Source: Riptortus pedestris (lineage: Eukaryota; Arthropoda; Insecta; Hemiptera; Alydidae). Taken from it: 64,000 bases of DNA. The notes under the pieces were generated by a model. It worked only from the letters and a program-made list of their open reading frames with translations. It did no database searches and was not told the DNA's origin. Of the stretch, positions 45,736 through 56,716 are shown in pieces. The position numbers and the translations under genes are program-made. How positions within the stretch are numbered: position 1 is the first letter of the stretch; each line of letters starts with the position of its first letter. Location: positions 111,242,501 through 111,306,500 of the forward strand of contig CM032230.1 in NCBI GenBank assembly GCA_019009955.1. Direction: 5' to 3'.

Positions 45736-48353
45736 TAACCACCGCCTTTTTATTCATCTAAATAATTCAAGCTTACCTCCTCCATCAGGAACTATCCTAA
45801 CCTTGTTACTTTTATATCTAGAAGTCAACTTGTAGAAGATTCTATGATAATGTAAAGCAGCTTAAGCAGACAAGAACCCGAAAAAAATCTGTGACTACTT
45901 GTTGTAATGAGTGATATATACAAATTCTAATCCATCTTCAAAAAAATGCGGTGTATGAATCTTGGTTATTGCGTAAGTACGATTCAAACAACTAATCCTT
46001 CGTCAATATGGTTAAAATAAAAATTGATGACGCTGTAATCATTATCTATAAACATTAAATCTTATGATGCCTTTCAAATGTACATACGAGGAAAAAGAAA
46101 ATCATCCATTAAAGAGTTGTTTGGCATGTTCCTGAAACCGGTTTATAAAGGCAACAGGGAGTGGGAAGGCAAACCATCAATTAAACCCCTTTTAGAGCTA
46201 AGCATCACATATACAGCTATAATTTAGCAGCTTACGTCACCCTTCGATACTTTTCTTTCGCGAAGTCATATATACAGAATTTCATAAATTTTTTTATGGC
46301 CGATAGCAATAATAGACGTATAATAAAATTATGTACTATTAACACGATGTGGTGCTATGAGCGAAAGCTAACATATTAATTGTTCTAGTAAAAAAAATTC
46401 TGTTCAGTAGGGATGTCTTCTAAGAAATTGTAAAATGTTTTTATGAAGTAAGGAAATTAACACTGCAGTGGGTAAAAGTGGGCGCGCGTCATCTCTCAGA
46501 TGCCTTAACGTCTTTCCTTTAGTATTAAAGTAAGAATGTTAGTTTTAATTAAGCCTGTACTAATATTTGTATAAAAGTTATAACTGATACATTATATGAA
46601 GAATATCCATGATTTATGATTATATAATATGTAAAAAAAATATTTCACACATTATCTTGGCTTACACAATATGAAATATATACATATGTTATACATACAC
46701 ATTATATAGTGAGGTTTGTAAAATAGTTAGGTAGGTTTATAAAATGAAATATGGCCATTTCATAAATAAATTACTTGAGAATTGATCGCCGCAATATTCA
46801 GAAGAGAAAAGCAGCAGGTTCTATCCTCTACTCAACAGTTCAAAATGTCTCTCCATGTCATCTCTCAGATGACGTGCGACTACTGGAGTGTTAATATTGC
46901 CAACATGCGATATGTTATACTTTTTTAACAGAGACAAGAGTGAGGGTTAATTTGGAAATCAATACATATAGTATTCAATATCTACAGCCTTAAAACATTG
47001 TTTCGGTTCGTGAGAATTAATATTTTCAGTTCCGGCTTCCGGTACCACCTTCTACATCTCTTGGATTTCAACAAAATTCCTGAGAATATTTTTTTTTTTC
47101 TTTCTGGTAACCTTAAGACGGTGGAATCATAATACGTATGTTGCTGGATGTGGGAGTGCAGATCTGGGAAACAGGTCTTAATAACAGAATGTCTTCCCAC
47201 CAATTTCTTTATTAAAGCACAAGGCCTTTTGGCACAAACGTCAGGTGCTCTTAATTAAATGTTAAGGGGGTGGAATCCTTATATTTGTCCAAAAGCTAGG
47301 CTTCTAGAATAAACCAAGATAACGATTGTAACGACAGACAATATTCAGGCAGTGTTGAAAATGATGAGGTTATTAAGTGCTTAAACTAATACGACCTTTA
47401 TATTTCGCCGGGAATTTTTTATTAAACATTAATTCCATGGCTCCACCTATTTTAATTATACATCCTTTAATATTGCCCCACTGTCTATTTTTGCTCTGTA
47501 GGCATAATAACAGATTGTTTAATCGTGAAAATGACGGGATTATTTAGTGCATAAGTATACCCAACTTTTACAATTCCCGAGGAAAGCAGCCTAAATCAAC
47601 TCAGTGGTAATTAACAAAACCGATGGTGTCCGATGAATGGTAAAGGAGATATCCTATATAAATTTCAAATAATAATGATTTTAAATGAAGTGTAATCAAG
47701 TATTTCCTGCAATTTAATACAAGTACAAGACTTAGAGAGAATCACTTTATTGTACAAAGTTATATACAGTTTGTGGGGCTGCTCAATTACATTGAGGTGC
47801 TGAAGCACACAGCAACTGAAATCAATCCCTAGGACAATACCAATACTAAGTAAAACAATACATATTGTATCTAGTAAGATAAATAACTAAAATATTATAA
47901 CACAGTCAGTAATCTAAAATGTGTATGTCACTATTATTATTATTATTATTTATTTGAGATGCCGCTACAATGGCGATTCATCTTTTGACATGTTTGAATT
48001 GTATGTCACTAGACATAAATTAAAAACTCATTATTAGAATAACATTATCCGTCGATCTATAATAAGATTACCGGTCAATGTTAAAATTATAATATATGGT
48101 GGGAACTAATCCCTAAAGTATCAATAATGATACCTTCGACCAAGGTTACATTAGATATCACAGAACATAAGTTATACATTTGTCCATGATAAAGAAAGTA
48201 CAATAAAAAACATTTTTATCGCCAATACGTACGGAGAAATTTGCATAGTTTATTTTCGCCCTTCCCGACCCCCTCTACCCCTTAGTCTATTTCAATCAAA
48301 AGTGAAAGTGAACATCAATCCAAAATATGAAATTTTAATAGTCTAATATCATT
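45736..48353. other. No recognised feature
   Basis: Long AT-rich stretch. One frame at 46982-47203 (minus), unrecognised. A (TTA)n run lies at about 47934-47956. Confidence 0.5.
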
Positions 48354-48540
48354 TTAGCAGATTTCCCTTAAGGGAAATCAGATATTGAAGTCGTACTCAT
48401 GACGCGATTTTCGAAAAATTTCCACAAATGTCCATCGATCCTATCCAGGAGATGACGAAAATGAGGTCCGTTCAAAACTATATGCCATACCAGCACTTGG
48501 AAAATCTCCTTAGTTTACGCAGTCTATGCGCATGACGCTC
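48354..48540 (-). mobile_element. Deletion derivative of the HINE-like repeat
   Basis: Intact 3' palindrome TAGCAGATTTCCCTTAAGGG at 48355, GTCCATCGATCCTATCCAGG, GATGACGAAAATGAGGTCCG, then ACTATATG joined to AAATCTCCTTAGTTTACGCA and a diverged 5' hairpin (GCAGTCTATGCGCATGACGC). The middle is gone. Confidence 0.9.
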
Positions 48541-49094
48541 TTTTTTGAATTATACGAGATACGGACTAAAATCACTACTAGTCGAAATGGGTTCAGGGAG
48601 CGTCAAAACAAGATTATTGGGGTTAGAAAGAAGATTAGTTGAATAAAATTTTCCTGTATGTCACACAATATATTAGTACATAATCACAAGTTGGACTGGA
48701 CTCCTTTTGATTAGATTTCGGTGATGAACCAACTTAATCGTTACCCTTTAATCTCTAACATATATTTTGCTAACGATAAACGAAATAGCGGCGTCTTGAG
48801 CTCTAGCAGGTGCATGTATTTATTCTCAAAAATTACTTTTTTTAGTACACCACAATAGCTGATTTTTTTTGGAAAAAATTGTTAAAATCGATGTAAAAAG
48901 TCGTATCGAATATGGATTTTTTTGCAGTAGTAAATAATGATAAGAGATATAAGCAAGATATTAAAGATCGTAGAGTATCGGTCGATGACCTGACCTAGAT
49001 CTTGACCTCAATGCCAGCCATCTCAGCCCGTATTTTTCCAGATCAATTGATCATGCCATATTTGTTACACGCACACACATGAACATTTATATAA
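48541..49094. other. Degenerate HINE 3' end at 48843-48895, otherwise nothing recognised
   Basis: TAGTACACCACAATAGCTGA then a T run and TTGTTAAAATCG resembles the HINE 3' end with a collapsed palindrome. Confidence 0.4.
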
Positions 49095-49413
49095 AACTCG
49101 TCGTCCCAAAGTAGGTTATTAACTTGACCTTCAGTTTTGCATGAAAATATTCAATTAGATAAGGACCAAATAAAATTCAAGGGGACTGTTAACAGTAATG
49201 TTATGAGAATATACTTATTATGTTTTGGATATATATATATATATATATACACTCCCATATCTATAAAAAAGTCCTCTTCCGAAACACGTTATGACCTTGA
49301 CCTTCAAATTTACATGAAAATATTGAATTTGATAAAGGTCAAATATAATTCCTGGGCACTAGAACGTTAACGGACAAGTATAATGAGAAGATACATATTA
49401 TGAATATTACTTG

Positions 49414-49456
<43 letters not shown>
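49095..49456 (+). repeat. Two diverged tandem copies of a ~175-bp unit with TA tracts
   Basis: ACTTGACCTTCAGTTTTGCA, GAAAATATTCAATTAGATAA, GGACCAAATAAAATTC at 49128-49180 recurs as CCTTGACCTTCAAATTTACA, GAAAATATTGAATTTGATAA, GGTCAAATATAATTC at 49293-49353. Both copies end in TA tracts (49227-49250 and 49418-49456). Confidence 0.75.
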
Positions 49457-49467
<11 letters not shown>

Positions 49468-51036
49468 AACACGAATATTCCTCCTAAATTAAAAATTTAG
49501 AGGCCAGCCAATTTATAACAATAAATTTTATACATAAGCGATCAACTCACTTCCAGTCCATAGGACTCCTGTAGTCACTCGACATAATAACTTCAATTAA
49601 AATCGTGGTAACACAACATCAACACCCCATGGATCATGTAACTGTCATCTTAACTTCTATTTCTAGACATTTTTTTCTATGGATAAGTATAGAAATGATG
49701 TACTCACAAATACACGATACCGAGCCAGTCACTTGCTGTCTTTCCCAATGAGAGCATGCAAGTAGCTCTGAAGATGGATAGAATGGTCTTCGAAAGCGCT
49801 TATATAAGAAACTTTTGAAGAATTGGACGTCTTTTTCTCTCTCCAAGTAAACAATATTCTTCACTTCCAACAACACTGCTGTGAAATACACGACAGTTCA
49901 AAGACAAACTGCAAAGGTTATTTACTATGTTTGAGAGTCTCGTGCCGCTGAAATAATTTAAGTAAAGAGGCACAGTTTATAAAACATTACAGTATAGAAC
50001 ATTTCATTATTAAACGTTTTCACTACATTATAAATCAGTATTTCATTAGTTTTATTGTAGCCAGCAAAACAACATAAATAAACAAAGTTAAAAATACTAA
50101 ACTGCACAGAAGCGACAGTAAAATTTTGACTGTTTATATTGCAATGAAAACAATGTAAATGTATTCAGATCTGAAGGAAAATGAGAATACAAATTAGTAA
50201 GAACTTGTTTTTCTACTTATTTTGAATTTCAGAAGCTAGCAGTAACACTATTCGAATTGTAGAGGTTTATTTGGAATTTTACAGTAAGGTTTCAAACCAA
50301 AAGAGCAAAAAAATACAAGACCAAAGTATAAACTTATTGGAATTATAGAGGCAACATTAATCTTTCTAAACACTTCCAATTATAGGAATAGTTTTTAAAA
50401 AAAAGTTCTTCTAAAGCAAACAGGCAAATGTAACTAATAATAGAGGTTTATGAATTATCAATGTTCGAATTATATTTATATATATAATTTAAGCTAGCCT
50501 CATTTTGGTCATCTCCTATAGGATTTTTGGACAATGGAAGAAAGTTTTTATCAATCACTTTATGAGTACATCATATTTGTATTACATATTCGTATTTTAT
50601 TTTTTTTAGAAAATAATGTAATACTTGTCTTCAATTTATAGTTTTAAAAAATACAAAATTTTTGAATCGTAGTTCAGAGCCGTCAAAGGCAAATCAATCA
50701 ATAAAGGGAGACTATGGAGTTACAGAGAGAGAACGGGAGATCACTTGCTTTAATTTGTAAACACTTGAATTTGAGACGTAATAACAATCAGATATAGAAT
50801 TCAGAGGAAGAGCGAATTAATAATCAAGTAGTTGGTTCACTGTTCCAAATTAAATTGTCAATTGAGTGGGGAGGGGGGGGGCACTTTGAATAGTATTTGC
50901 TTTGAATTATCAAGGTATTTTATTAACTTAAATTATTTGATCAAATAATTATTATGAATGATTATTAAATAACAATAATAGGCTGTCCCATTGGAATAAT
51001 TTATTAAATTCTGCAAATTATAACTTTTATTTTTTG
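49457..51036. other. No recognised gene; HINE 3' relic at 50473-50572
   Basis: CCTCATTTTGGTCATCTCCT then ATAGGATTTTTGGACAATGG, following a short TA run, is a HINE 3' block without its palindrome. A G run lies at 50870-50881. Confidence 0.5.
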
Positions 51037-51140
51037 GGGGCTCAGGTCAGTCATGTGAGTTAGGGAGTTGGCTTTAACAAACTAGGAAATTTAGATTCCC
51101 ACGTGGGCCACATAAATTGTAAGGGTACCAACGATACCTG
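51037..51140 (+). repeat. SINE head fragment
   Basis: GGGGCTCAGGTCAGTCATGT then GAGTTAGGGAGTTGGC matches the SINE head. The B box has decayed and the 3' tail is missing. Confidence 0.65.
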
Positions 51141-51173
51141 TCTCCTCGAGCCATAGTTGTATAAAGCGAATTA

Positions 51174-51174
<1 letters not shown>

Positions 51175-51213
<39 letters not shown>
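51175..51213. repeat. (TA)n microsatellite
   Basis: 39 bases of TA forming the 5' boundary of the LINE fragment. Confidence 0.9.
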
Positions 51214-51218
<5 letters not shown>

Positions 51219-51847
51219 TACAGACACGGACATCATCATTTGCACTGACTCTCTTAGCTCATTACATTCACTAAAAAACATATATAGTTCACATCCACTC
51301 ATCTCGTACATATTACACAAAATCCAGACATTAAACAAAAAAAATAACTATGTACTGGTTACCCGGACATACAAACATTAAACAAAGCATACAAGTAGAC
51401 GAACTTGCCAAGACAGCTACTCAAAAAAGAGCTCACGACAACACATACTGTACATACCAAGATATTCAAGCCCAAGCAAAACATATGATACTCAATTCAT
51501 GGCAGAAAACTTGGTTTACCATAACTGATAACAAATTTCGAGAACTGAAACATACACTTGGTGAATGGCCTTCCTCAAAAAGGCTAATTAGAAGAGAAGA
51601 AGTAGTTTTAACGAGGTTGAGAATTGGCCATTCACGACTAACTCACACTTATCTACTTACTGGAGAAGACGAGCCCTTCTGCCAACACTGTAACTGTAGA
51701 CTTACTATAAAACATATACTTACTGACTGCTATCTAAGGACTCACATAGACCTACCATACACTATGACTGAATTACTACATGACTGTAGCCCGTACATAG
51801 ACCGCGTATTACAATACTTGAAACAAAACATTTTCAAAAAATTATAA
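51214..51847 (+). pseudogene. LINE ORF2 fragment: RNase H domain and C-terminal tail, one frameshift
   Basis: Frame 1 reads TDTDIIICTDSLSSLHSLKN and LISYILHKIQTLN. A one-base shift near 51350 leads to WLPGHTNIKQSIQVDELAKT. ICTDS..SL and (F/Y)WLPGH....N...DELAK are RNase H motifs of I/Jockey-like non-LTR retrotransposons. The tail continues REEVVLTRLRIGHSRLTHTY and FCQHCNCRLTIKHILTDC and ends at a stop (51845-51847). It is better preserved than the relative at 30.0 kb. The endonuclease and reverse transcriptase parts are missing, and the 5' edge is in a TA tract. Confidence 0.9.
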
Positions 51848-51907
51848 TGTTGGGCAATACTGAAAATATTTGCAGAAATGAGCATACTTACGTAAATATA
51901 ATAATTA

Positions 51908-52022
51908 TATGTTATAGGTTAAATATGTTATATGTTATAGGTTATATGTTAAATATGTTATAGGTTATATGTTAAATATGTTATAGGTTATATGTTAAAT
52001 AGGTTATATGTTAAATATGTTA
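51908..52022 (+). repeat. ~23-bp minisatellite in the LINE 3' region
   Basis: Units of GTTATAGGTTATATGTTAAA then TAT, about five copies. Downstream, at about 52096-52115, the LINE probably ends in (AAT)n, a typical tail for the group. Confidence 0.85.
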
Positions 52023-52140
52023 ATTATTATACTGTATATTAAATAACCGATTCGTCGCTAAATCGCCCCTGTTGCGAAATGCGATTATTATGTGAATAAT
52101 AATAATAATGATGATATATATATATATATATATATATATA

Positions 52141-52742
52141 GATATATATAATTCTACTGTACGTGTGTATGTCACTGAACTCCTCCTAAACGGCTGGACC
52201 AATTTGAATGAATTTTTTTTGTACGCGTTTGGGTGATGCTTTGGATGGGTTAGCGTCACAAATCAGCCCGGAAGATGGAGCAGGAGTGGGGTCCTTAAGG
52301 GAGGCCTAAAATGAAAAATAGCGATATTTCGTTTGCTATTAGTTTTTCGGCAAATATACACAGGATAAAAGTTGTTTATTTTGTTATTTAGAGAAAATTC
52401 TGTTATATTCACTTTTGTCGTATAAAAAAGTATAAACGAGATATAAACTAAATAATAAAGGTTGGAGCCAACAATTTTATTGGGCACTAACGATTGAACC
52501 AAACTTAACATTATAAGCTATATTAAATTGTTTAGGTTCGAACGGGAGTGGGGGTTATAAGGGAGGTCTGAATAAAAAATTCGCGATATTTTATTTTCTA
52601 TTTGTTTTTAGGCAAACGTGCACATAACAAATGTTATTTTTCGTGTTTTAAAAGTAGCTTTTGTTTTAAACGTAGTACTATTAAATTTAATATCCTAATC
52701 GCTTGAAATATCATGCAGGACAACGTCTGCTGAGTCCGCTAG
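52141..52742 (+). mobile_element. Helitron, family b
   Basis: After a TA tract (about 52116-52150): AATTCTACTGTACGTGTGTA, TGAACTCCTCCTAAACGGCT. The interior has about 1.4 units of the Helitron internal repeat (GGAGTGGGGTCCTTAAGGG at about 52283, GGGAGTGGGGGTTATAAGGG at about 52540). It ends CAGGACAACGTCTGCTGAGT, CCGCTAG at 52742 before T. The TC start is lost in TA repeats. No coding sequence. Confidence 0.85.
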
Positions 52743-52957
52743 TATATATAAATATGGGCTTAGAACGTGTTTTCCAGTATTTCAAAGTTATTCTGTAGTT
52801 GAAGTCAAAATTGTGTAATTAAATTCCAAATTCCTCTATTATCGCTACATATTATATTTTAAAAGTTTTGATAGAAAACTCGAATGTCATAATATATTTT
52901 ACATATTTATTTCAACCAATTAATAATAATAACTGTGCTGTTATTTAATAATTTATT

Positions 52958-53303
52958 TTATGACTTAAAGCGTTGGCCTTAACCTTACATGGGAAACCTA
53001 GAGTAGCAAGTTCGATCCCCACCTGGTCAACAGGATTAATATAGTAACGGAATTATAATTAAATAAAATATTCAGTCCTAGTCTTGGTAGAACTGGTAGG
53101 AAACCTGTAGATAACCCGCCCCAATTATTATCTTTTTATTTATTGGAACGTGTTATCTACTGGTTACCAACCTTTTCTAGCAAGGGAAGGACTGAGGATT
53201 TTATGATGCGCTTGTCAATAATTAAATTCATGTTTAACTCGCATAACTCCGTCCCAAATAGCCATAGAAGCAAAAAGTGGACGTTAATAAATAATAATAA
53301 TAA
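52958..53303 (+). repeat. SINE, broken or composite
   Basis: Head CTTAAAGCGTTGGCCTTAAC, B box GCAAGTTCGATCCCCACCTG, body to 53120. Then an inverted body piece (GTTATCTACTGGTTACCAAC at 53147) and a forward tail AAAAAGTGGACGTTAATAAA then (TAA)n. A second SINE or an internal inversion is involved. Confidence 0.75.
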
Positions 53304-53933
53304 TATTTATACCAGCTGTTTTAAATTCCTTAACATCATTAGTTTTCCTGGAAAAAAAAGAAGTTTAAAAAAGAAATAAAAGGTTTTCATGTATAATGTC
53401 TGCCAGTTTTCAGCACAAAAGAATAATGAGGTATCGGCGAAGGTCCCTTATTATCATGACAAAGTAAAAGAAAAAAAAGAGAATGTAATGATTTAAGAAG
53501 GACGTTTCCATATTGAAGACCACTGATTACTCTTTGAGTCAATGTCAAATCTCAATTACTAACTTAATGCATTAATTAATGATATTATTTCGTTTTGTGA
53601 TAAATATTAATTAATAATAATGATAATTCGTATTTTAAGCGAATTTCTACTGTGGGAGAAACGCAATTCCTACAAGTGGTATAAAGACCTTGGCCAGGGA
53701 CGAATAGTTTTGCAATTTGATGAGAAGTGTACCTTAATTCAGTCATATTTGCGATAACATTTAACGGAATATTCATTATACATGTAATTTGGAATATAGC
53801 TTTCTTTCTACATTTCAAGATGTGCGATTGTCAACCGAAAATCACGTATTGGCGGGGAATGGCTAAACGAATGAAAATATAAAATTTTAAATATTTCCAT
53901 TAGAATGCTAATGTTGACTTACTTATTTCTATA
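53304..53933. other. No recognised feature
   Basis: AT-rich. One 77-codon minus frame (53585-53818), unrecognised. Confidence 0.45.
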
Positions 53934-54470
53934 AGCAGATTTCCCCTAAGGGAAATAAGCAATTCAGGTCCTACGCCTGAGGCGATTTACGAAAAATCCC
54001 ACAAACGTCCATTGATTCTACCCAGGAAATGACGAAAATGAGGTCCGTTCCAAATTCATATATATATATATATATATATATATGTCTGTTAACGATCTAG
54101 AGGTCACAAATTTTGCTTGATCTTTAATGGCAGAAATCGGAGGAGTGGGAGGGGGGGAGTTTAGAGGGAAATTTCAAAAATTGGAAATATCTCCATTACT
54201 TTACGGCAGAGTGAAACATTGTACAAGAAGTATACTTATTGCAAATACAATTACTTATAAATATTGTTACTTTCATATTTTCTCTATCACCTATATTAGC
54301 GGAGACATTTGAATTTTCAGTTTTCACCCTTCAGTAAACCCCCACTGTTACTCATGTCATATCAATAATCAGCTGTTATATCAAGAACCACTTTATTCTA
54401 GGATAATACCCGTATACCAAATATTGTTTTCAAGAATTCTTTCTTATGGAGTTGGATGTAAATTCGTCGA
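53934..54470 (-). mobile_element. HINE-like repeat, type C, 5' end missing
   Basis: Palindrome AGCAGATTTCCCCTAAGGGA at about 53935, ATTGATTCTACCCAGGAAAT, GACGAAAATGAGGTCCG, TA tract (54058-54083), GTCTGTTAACGATCTAGAGG, a shortened central block, then AAACCCCCACTGTTACTCAT and CAAATATTGTTTTCAAG. Cut near 54470. Confidence 0.85.
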
Positions 54471-54479
54471 TTGATGTCA

Positions 54480-55039
54480 TCAATGAAGATTTAACAATTT
54501 AACTCGAAAATGTTTATTAACCTATACCATACTCGATATTTCGATATTTTACCTTTTCTATCATTACTAAAGATCATATTTGTTATTGGCTGAAATTGGA
54601 ACTGCAATATTGTTGATGTAGAGAAGGGAGAATTTGAAAATTCATAATATTCCCGATATTATTAGTCGGATTATAAAGTGTTATAAAGCCAATCTTGTTA
54701 AGCTATTGATGCTCTACAATTGTTGGTCTATTCATTTTTTCGTAACTCAAGTACTAAAAGAGTTATTCGTTTACTTGTGATTTCATTATTCATTATCCCC
54801 GCCCCTTCTGATCATCTTTTTTTTTTTTACATAGAAATAGAGAATTTGTGTTGATATGAGATCACAAGTTTGTTGTACCAGCAGGTGAGAAACCTGTTTA
54901 GTTTACCCCCTCCCCCCTCCTCGGTCCTTCCAGTCCTCGAATTTTATATAGAAATAGAACATATTTCGTGAGATGACGTGTGTCATTCTAGCACGTGAGA
55001 AATCTGCTTGGTTAACGCAGCCCCTGCGTGACAGACTTT
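54480..55039 (-). mobile_element. Divergent (type D) HINE-like repeat with two nested 5' ends
   Basis: Central-like blocks: TTGTTATTGGCTGAAATTGG, ATATTATTAGTCGGATTATA, AAGCCAATCTTGTTAAGCTA. Two successive 5'-end-like stretches follow: GTGAGAAACCTGTTTAGTTT at 54885 and GTGAGAAATCTGCTTGGTTA then CGCAGCCCCTGCGTGACAGA at 54983-55035. The second belongs to the main family. Confidence 0.6.
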
Positions 55040-55093
55040 TTTCGTATCGATGTTGCGGTTGGAGGCTCGAATCTATAACCAGAGTAAACAAAA

Positions 55094-55558
55094 GTCCGTC
55101 ACGCAGGGGCTGCGTAAACTAAGCAGATTTTCCACGTGACGTTTTCCAGTAGATAAATCTGCCCAATAACACCTGTAGTAGTAAGGTATCTCTAAACCTA
55201 TTCAAGAGGGACGAATAGTTATGGGCAGAGCTCTCGGCGGAAATTCCGGAACATAGCCGACTCCTGCCGACGACTACAAATACAAATATCTCGGTTAATA
55301 TTCAAGATACAGAAAAAATGTATAGAACAATATTTATAGTAAATTTAATTTGCAATAAGATTGATTCTATACAATTTTTCGATCCGACGCATAATAACGG
55401 AGATATTGTGAATTTTCAAAAAGCCCCCCTCTAAACCCCCCCTCCCACTGGTCCGATTTCAGCCATTAACGAACTTGATCTCTCTTTTTACATAAAACGA
55501 TTAAATTCCGAGTTTGGTAACGATCAAACAAAAATTGCGACCGCTAGAGAGTTAACAG

Positions 55559-55634
<76 letters not shown>

Positions 55635-55752
55635 GAACGGACCTCATTTTCGTCATCTCCTGGGTATCGATGGACATTTGAGGAAATTTTTCGAAACTCC
55701 CGTCATGAGTACGACCTCAATAGCTGATTTCCCTTAAGAGAAATCTGCTAAA
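55094..55752 (+). mobile_element. HINE-like repeat, type A, complete
   Basis: Starts GTCCGTCACGCAGGGGCTGC at 55094, 55 bases after the previous copy, head to head. Type A module: AATAACACCTGTAGTAGTAA, AGAGCTCTCGGCGGAAATTC. Central blocks, (TA)n at 55564-55629, CCTCATTTTCGTCATCTCCT and the palindrome ending CTAA at 55751. CCTGGGTA is followed by ATCGATGG, a four-base loss from the usual block. Confidence 0.93.
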
Positions 55753-56270
55753 ACATATCTTAGTACCTCTAGAAACTCGACAAAAACGTGTCTCTCATAG
55801 AAGCTGCGCGAGGTTTATCTCAGGCGCCTAGATATTAGGAAATGTATTTTAGTTTCAAATATTAGTCCTCATGATACTCAGGAAGTTAAAAAATAAACAG
55901 ATTATAGTGTAAATATGTTTCTAAAGCTATTAAAATTACGATATTATCTATTGAAGTACATTTGGAAAAAAACAAATAGATAAAAAAGTAATCATTCAAT
56001 GGATTCCATAATAAAGCCAAATTATGTACTAAAACGCATTATGTTGGCACCTATTTACTAGGCGTGTACATATACCAATCTCAACTGCTACTTTCTCTAA
56101 ACAAATATAAACCAACATAACAAAATTTTCCTCTTAAAAAATAAGAATTATCTACAATAATTCTTTCATGGCTTTAATCCGTAGTATCCAGTTTTTAAAC
56201 GACTTTCGAACACTAGAATCAATGTTAGAGTCTTTCTTTCCATCTGTCTTAATAAATTCAAAATTAACTT
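55753..56270. other. No recognised feature
   Basis: AT-rich spacer. Confidence 0.5.
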
Positions 56271-56440
56271 TTAGCAGATTTCCCTTCAGGGAAATCAACT
56301 ATTGAGGTTGTACTCATGACGCGATTTTCGAAATTTTTCTTCAAATGTCCATCGATCCTACCTAGGAGATGACGAAAATGAGGTCCGTTCAAAACTATAT
56401 ATATTTGTCTGTTACCACTCTAGCGGTCGTAATTATTGTT
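56271..56440 (-). mobile_element. HINE-like repeat cut at TTAA by a piggyBac-type end
   Basis: TTAGCAGATTTCCCTTCAGG at 56271, GTCCATCGATCCTACCTAGG, GATGACGAAAATGAGGTCC, a short TA tract, TTGTCTGTTACCACTCTAGC and GTCGTAATTATTGTTTAA. The family continues TCGTTACC here, but CCCTCCGTTAG replaces it. Confidence 0.88.
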
Positions 56441-56500
56441 TAACCCTCCGTTAGTCGCGGCGTCCTGACAGGTGCATCTTTGGGGTGTTTTTCTAATAAC
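56438..56500 (+). mobile_element. piggyBac-type terminal fragment
   Basis: TTAACCCTCCGTTAGTCGCG then GCGTCCTGACAGGTGC and TTTGGGGTG. TTAA plus CCCTCCGTTAG matches the end at 62701, and TCGCGG with CACCTGTGGGGTG-like sequence recurs inside that element (63739, 63893). No matching second end before the Tigger gene, so it is a truncated piece. The right limit is approximate. Confidence 0.65.
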
Positions 56501-56716
56501 TTCCGATTGAATAAACCTAACGACTTCCGCCTCCAGCAATCATCCTTTCCTTTTTCCATATAATTTTCTAATAAGATCAGAATCTAATTTTCATTTCCAA
56601 ACTCTTCTCATATCAGTTTAGTTTCTGTCGCATTGCTGTCTAGTAGTTCATTTCGCTCGTGTGTTTGAATCACTGACAGTAGTTATCGTCAAAGTTTATC
56701 GTTATTTTATTTAACA

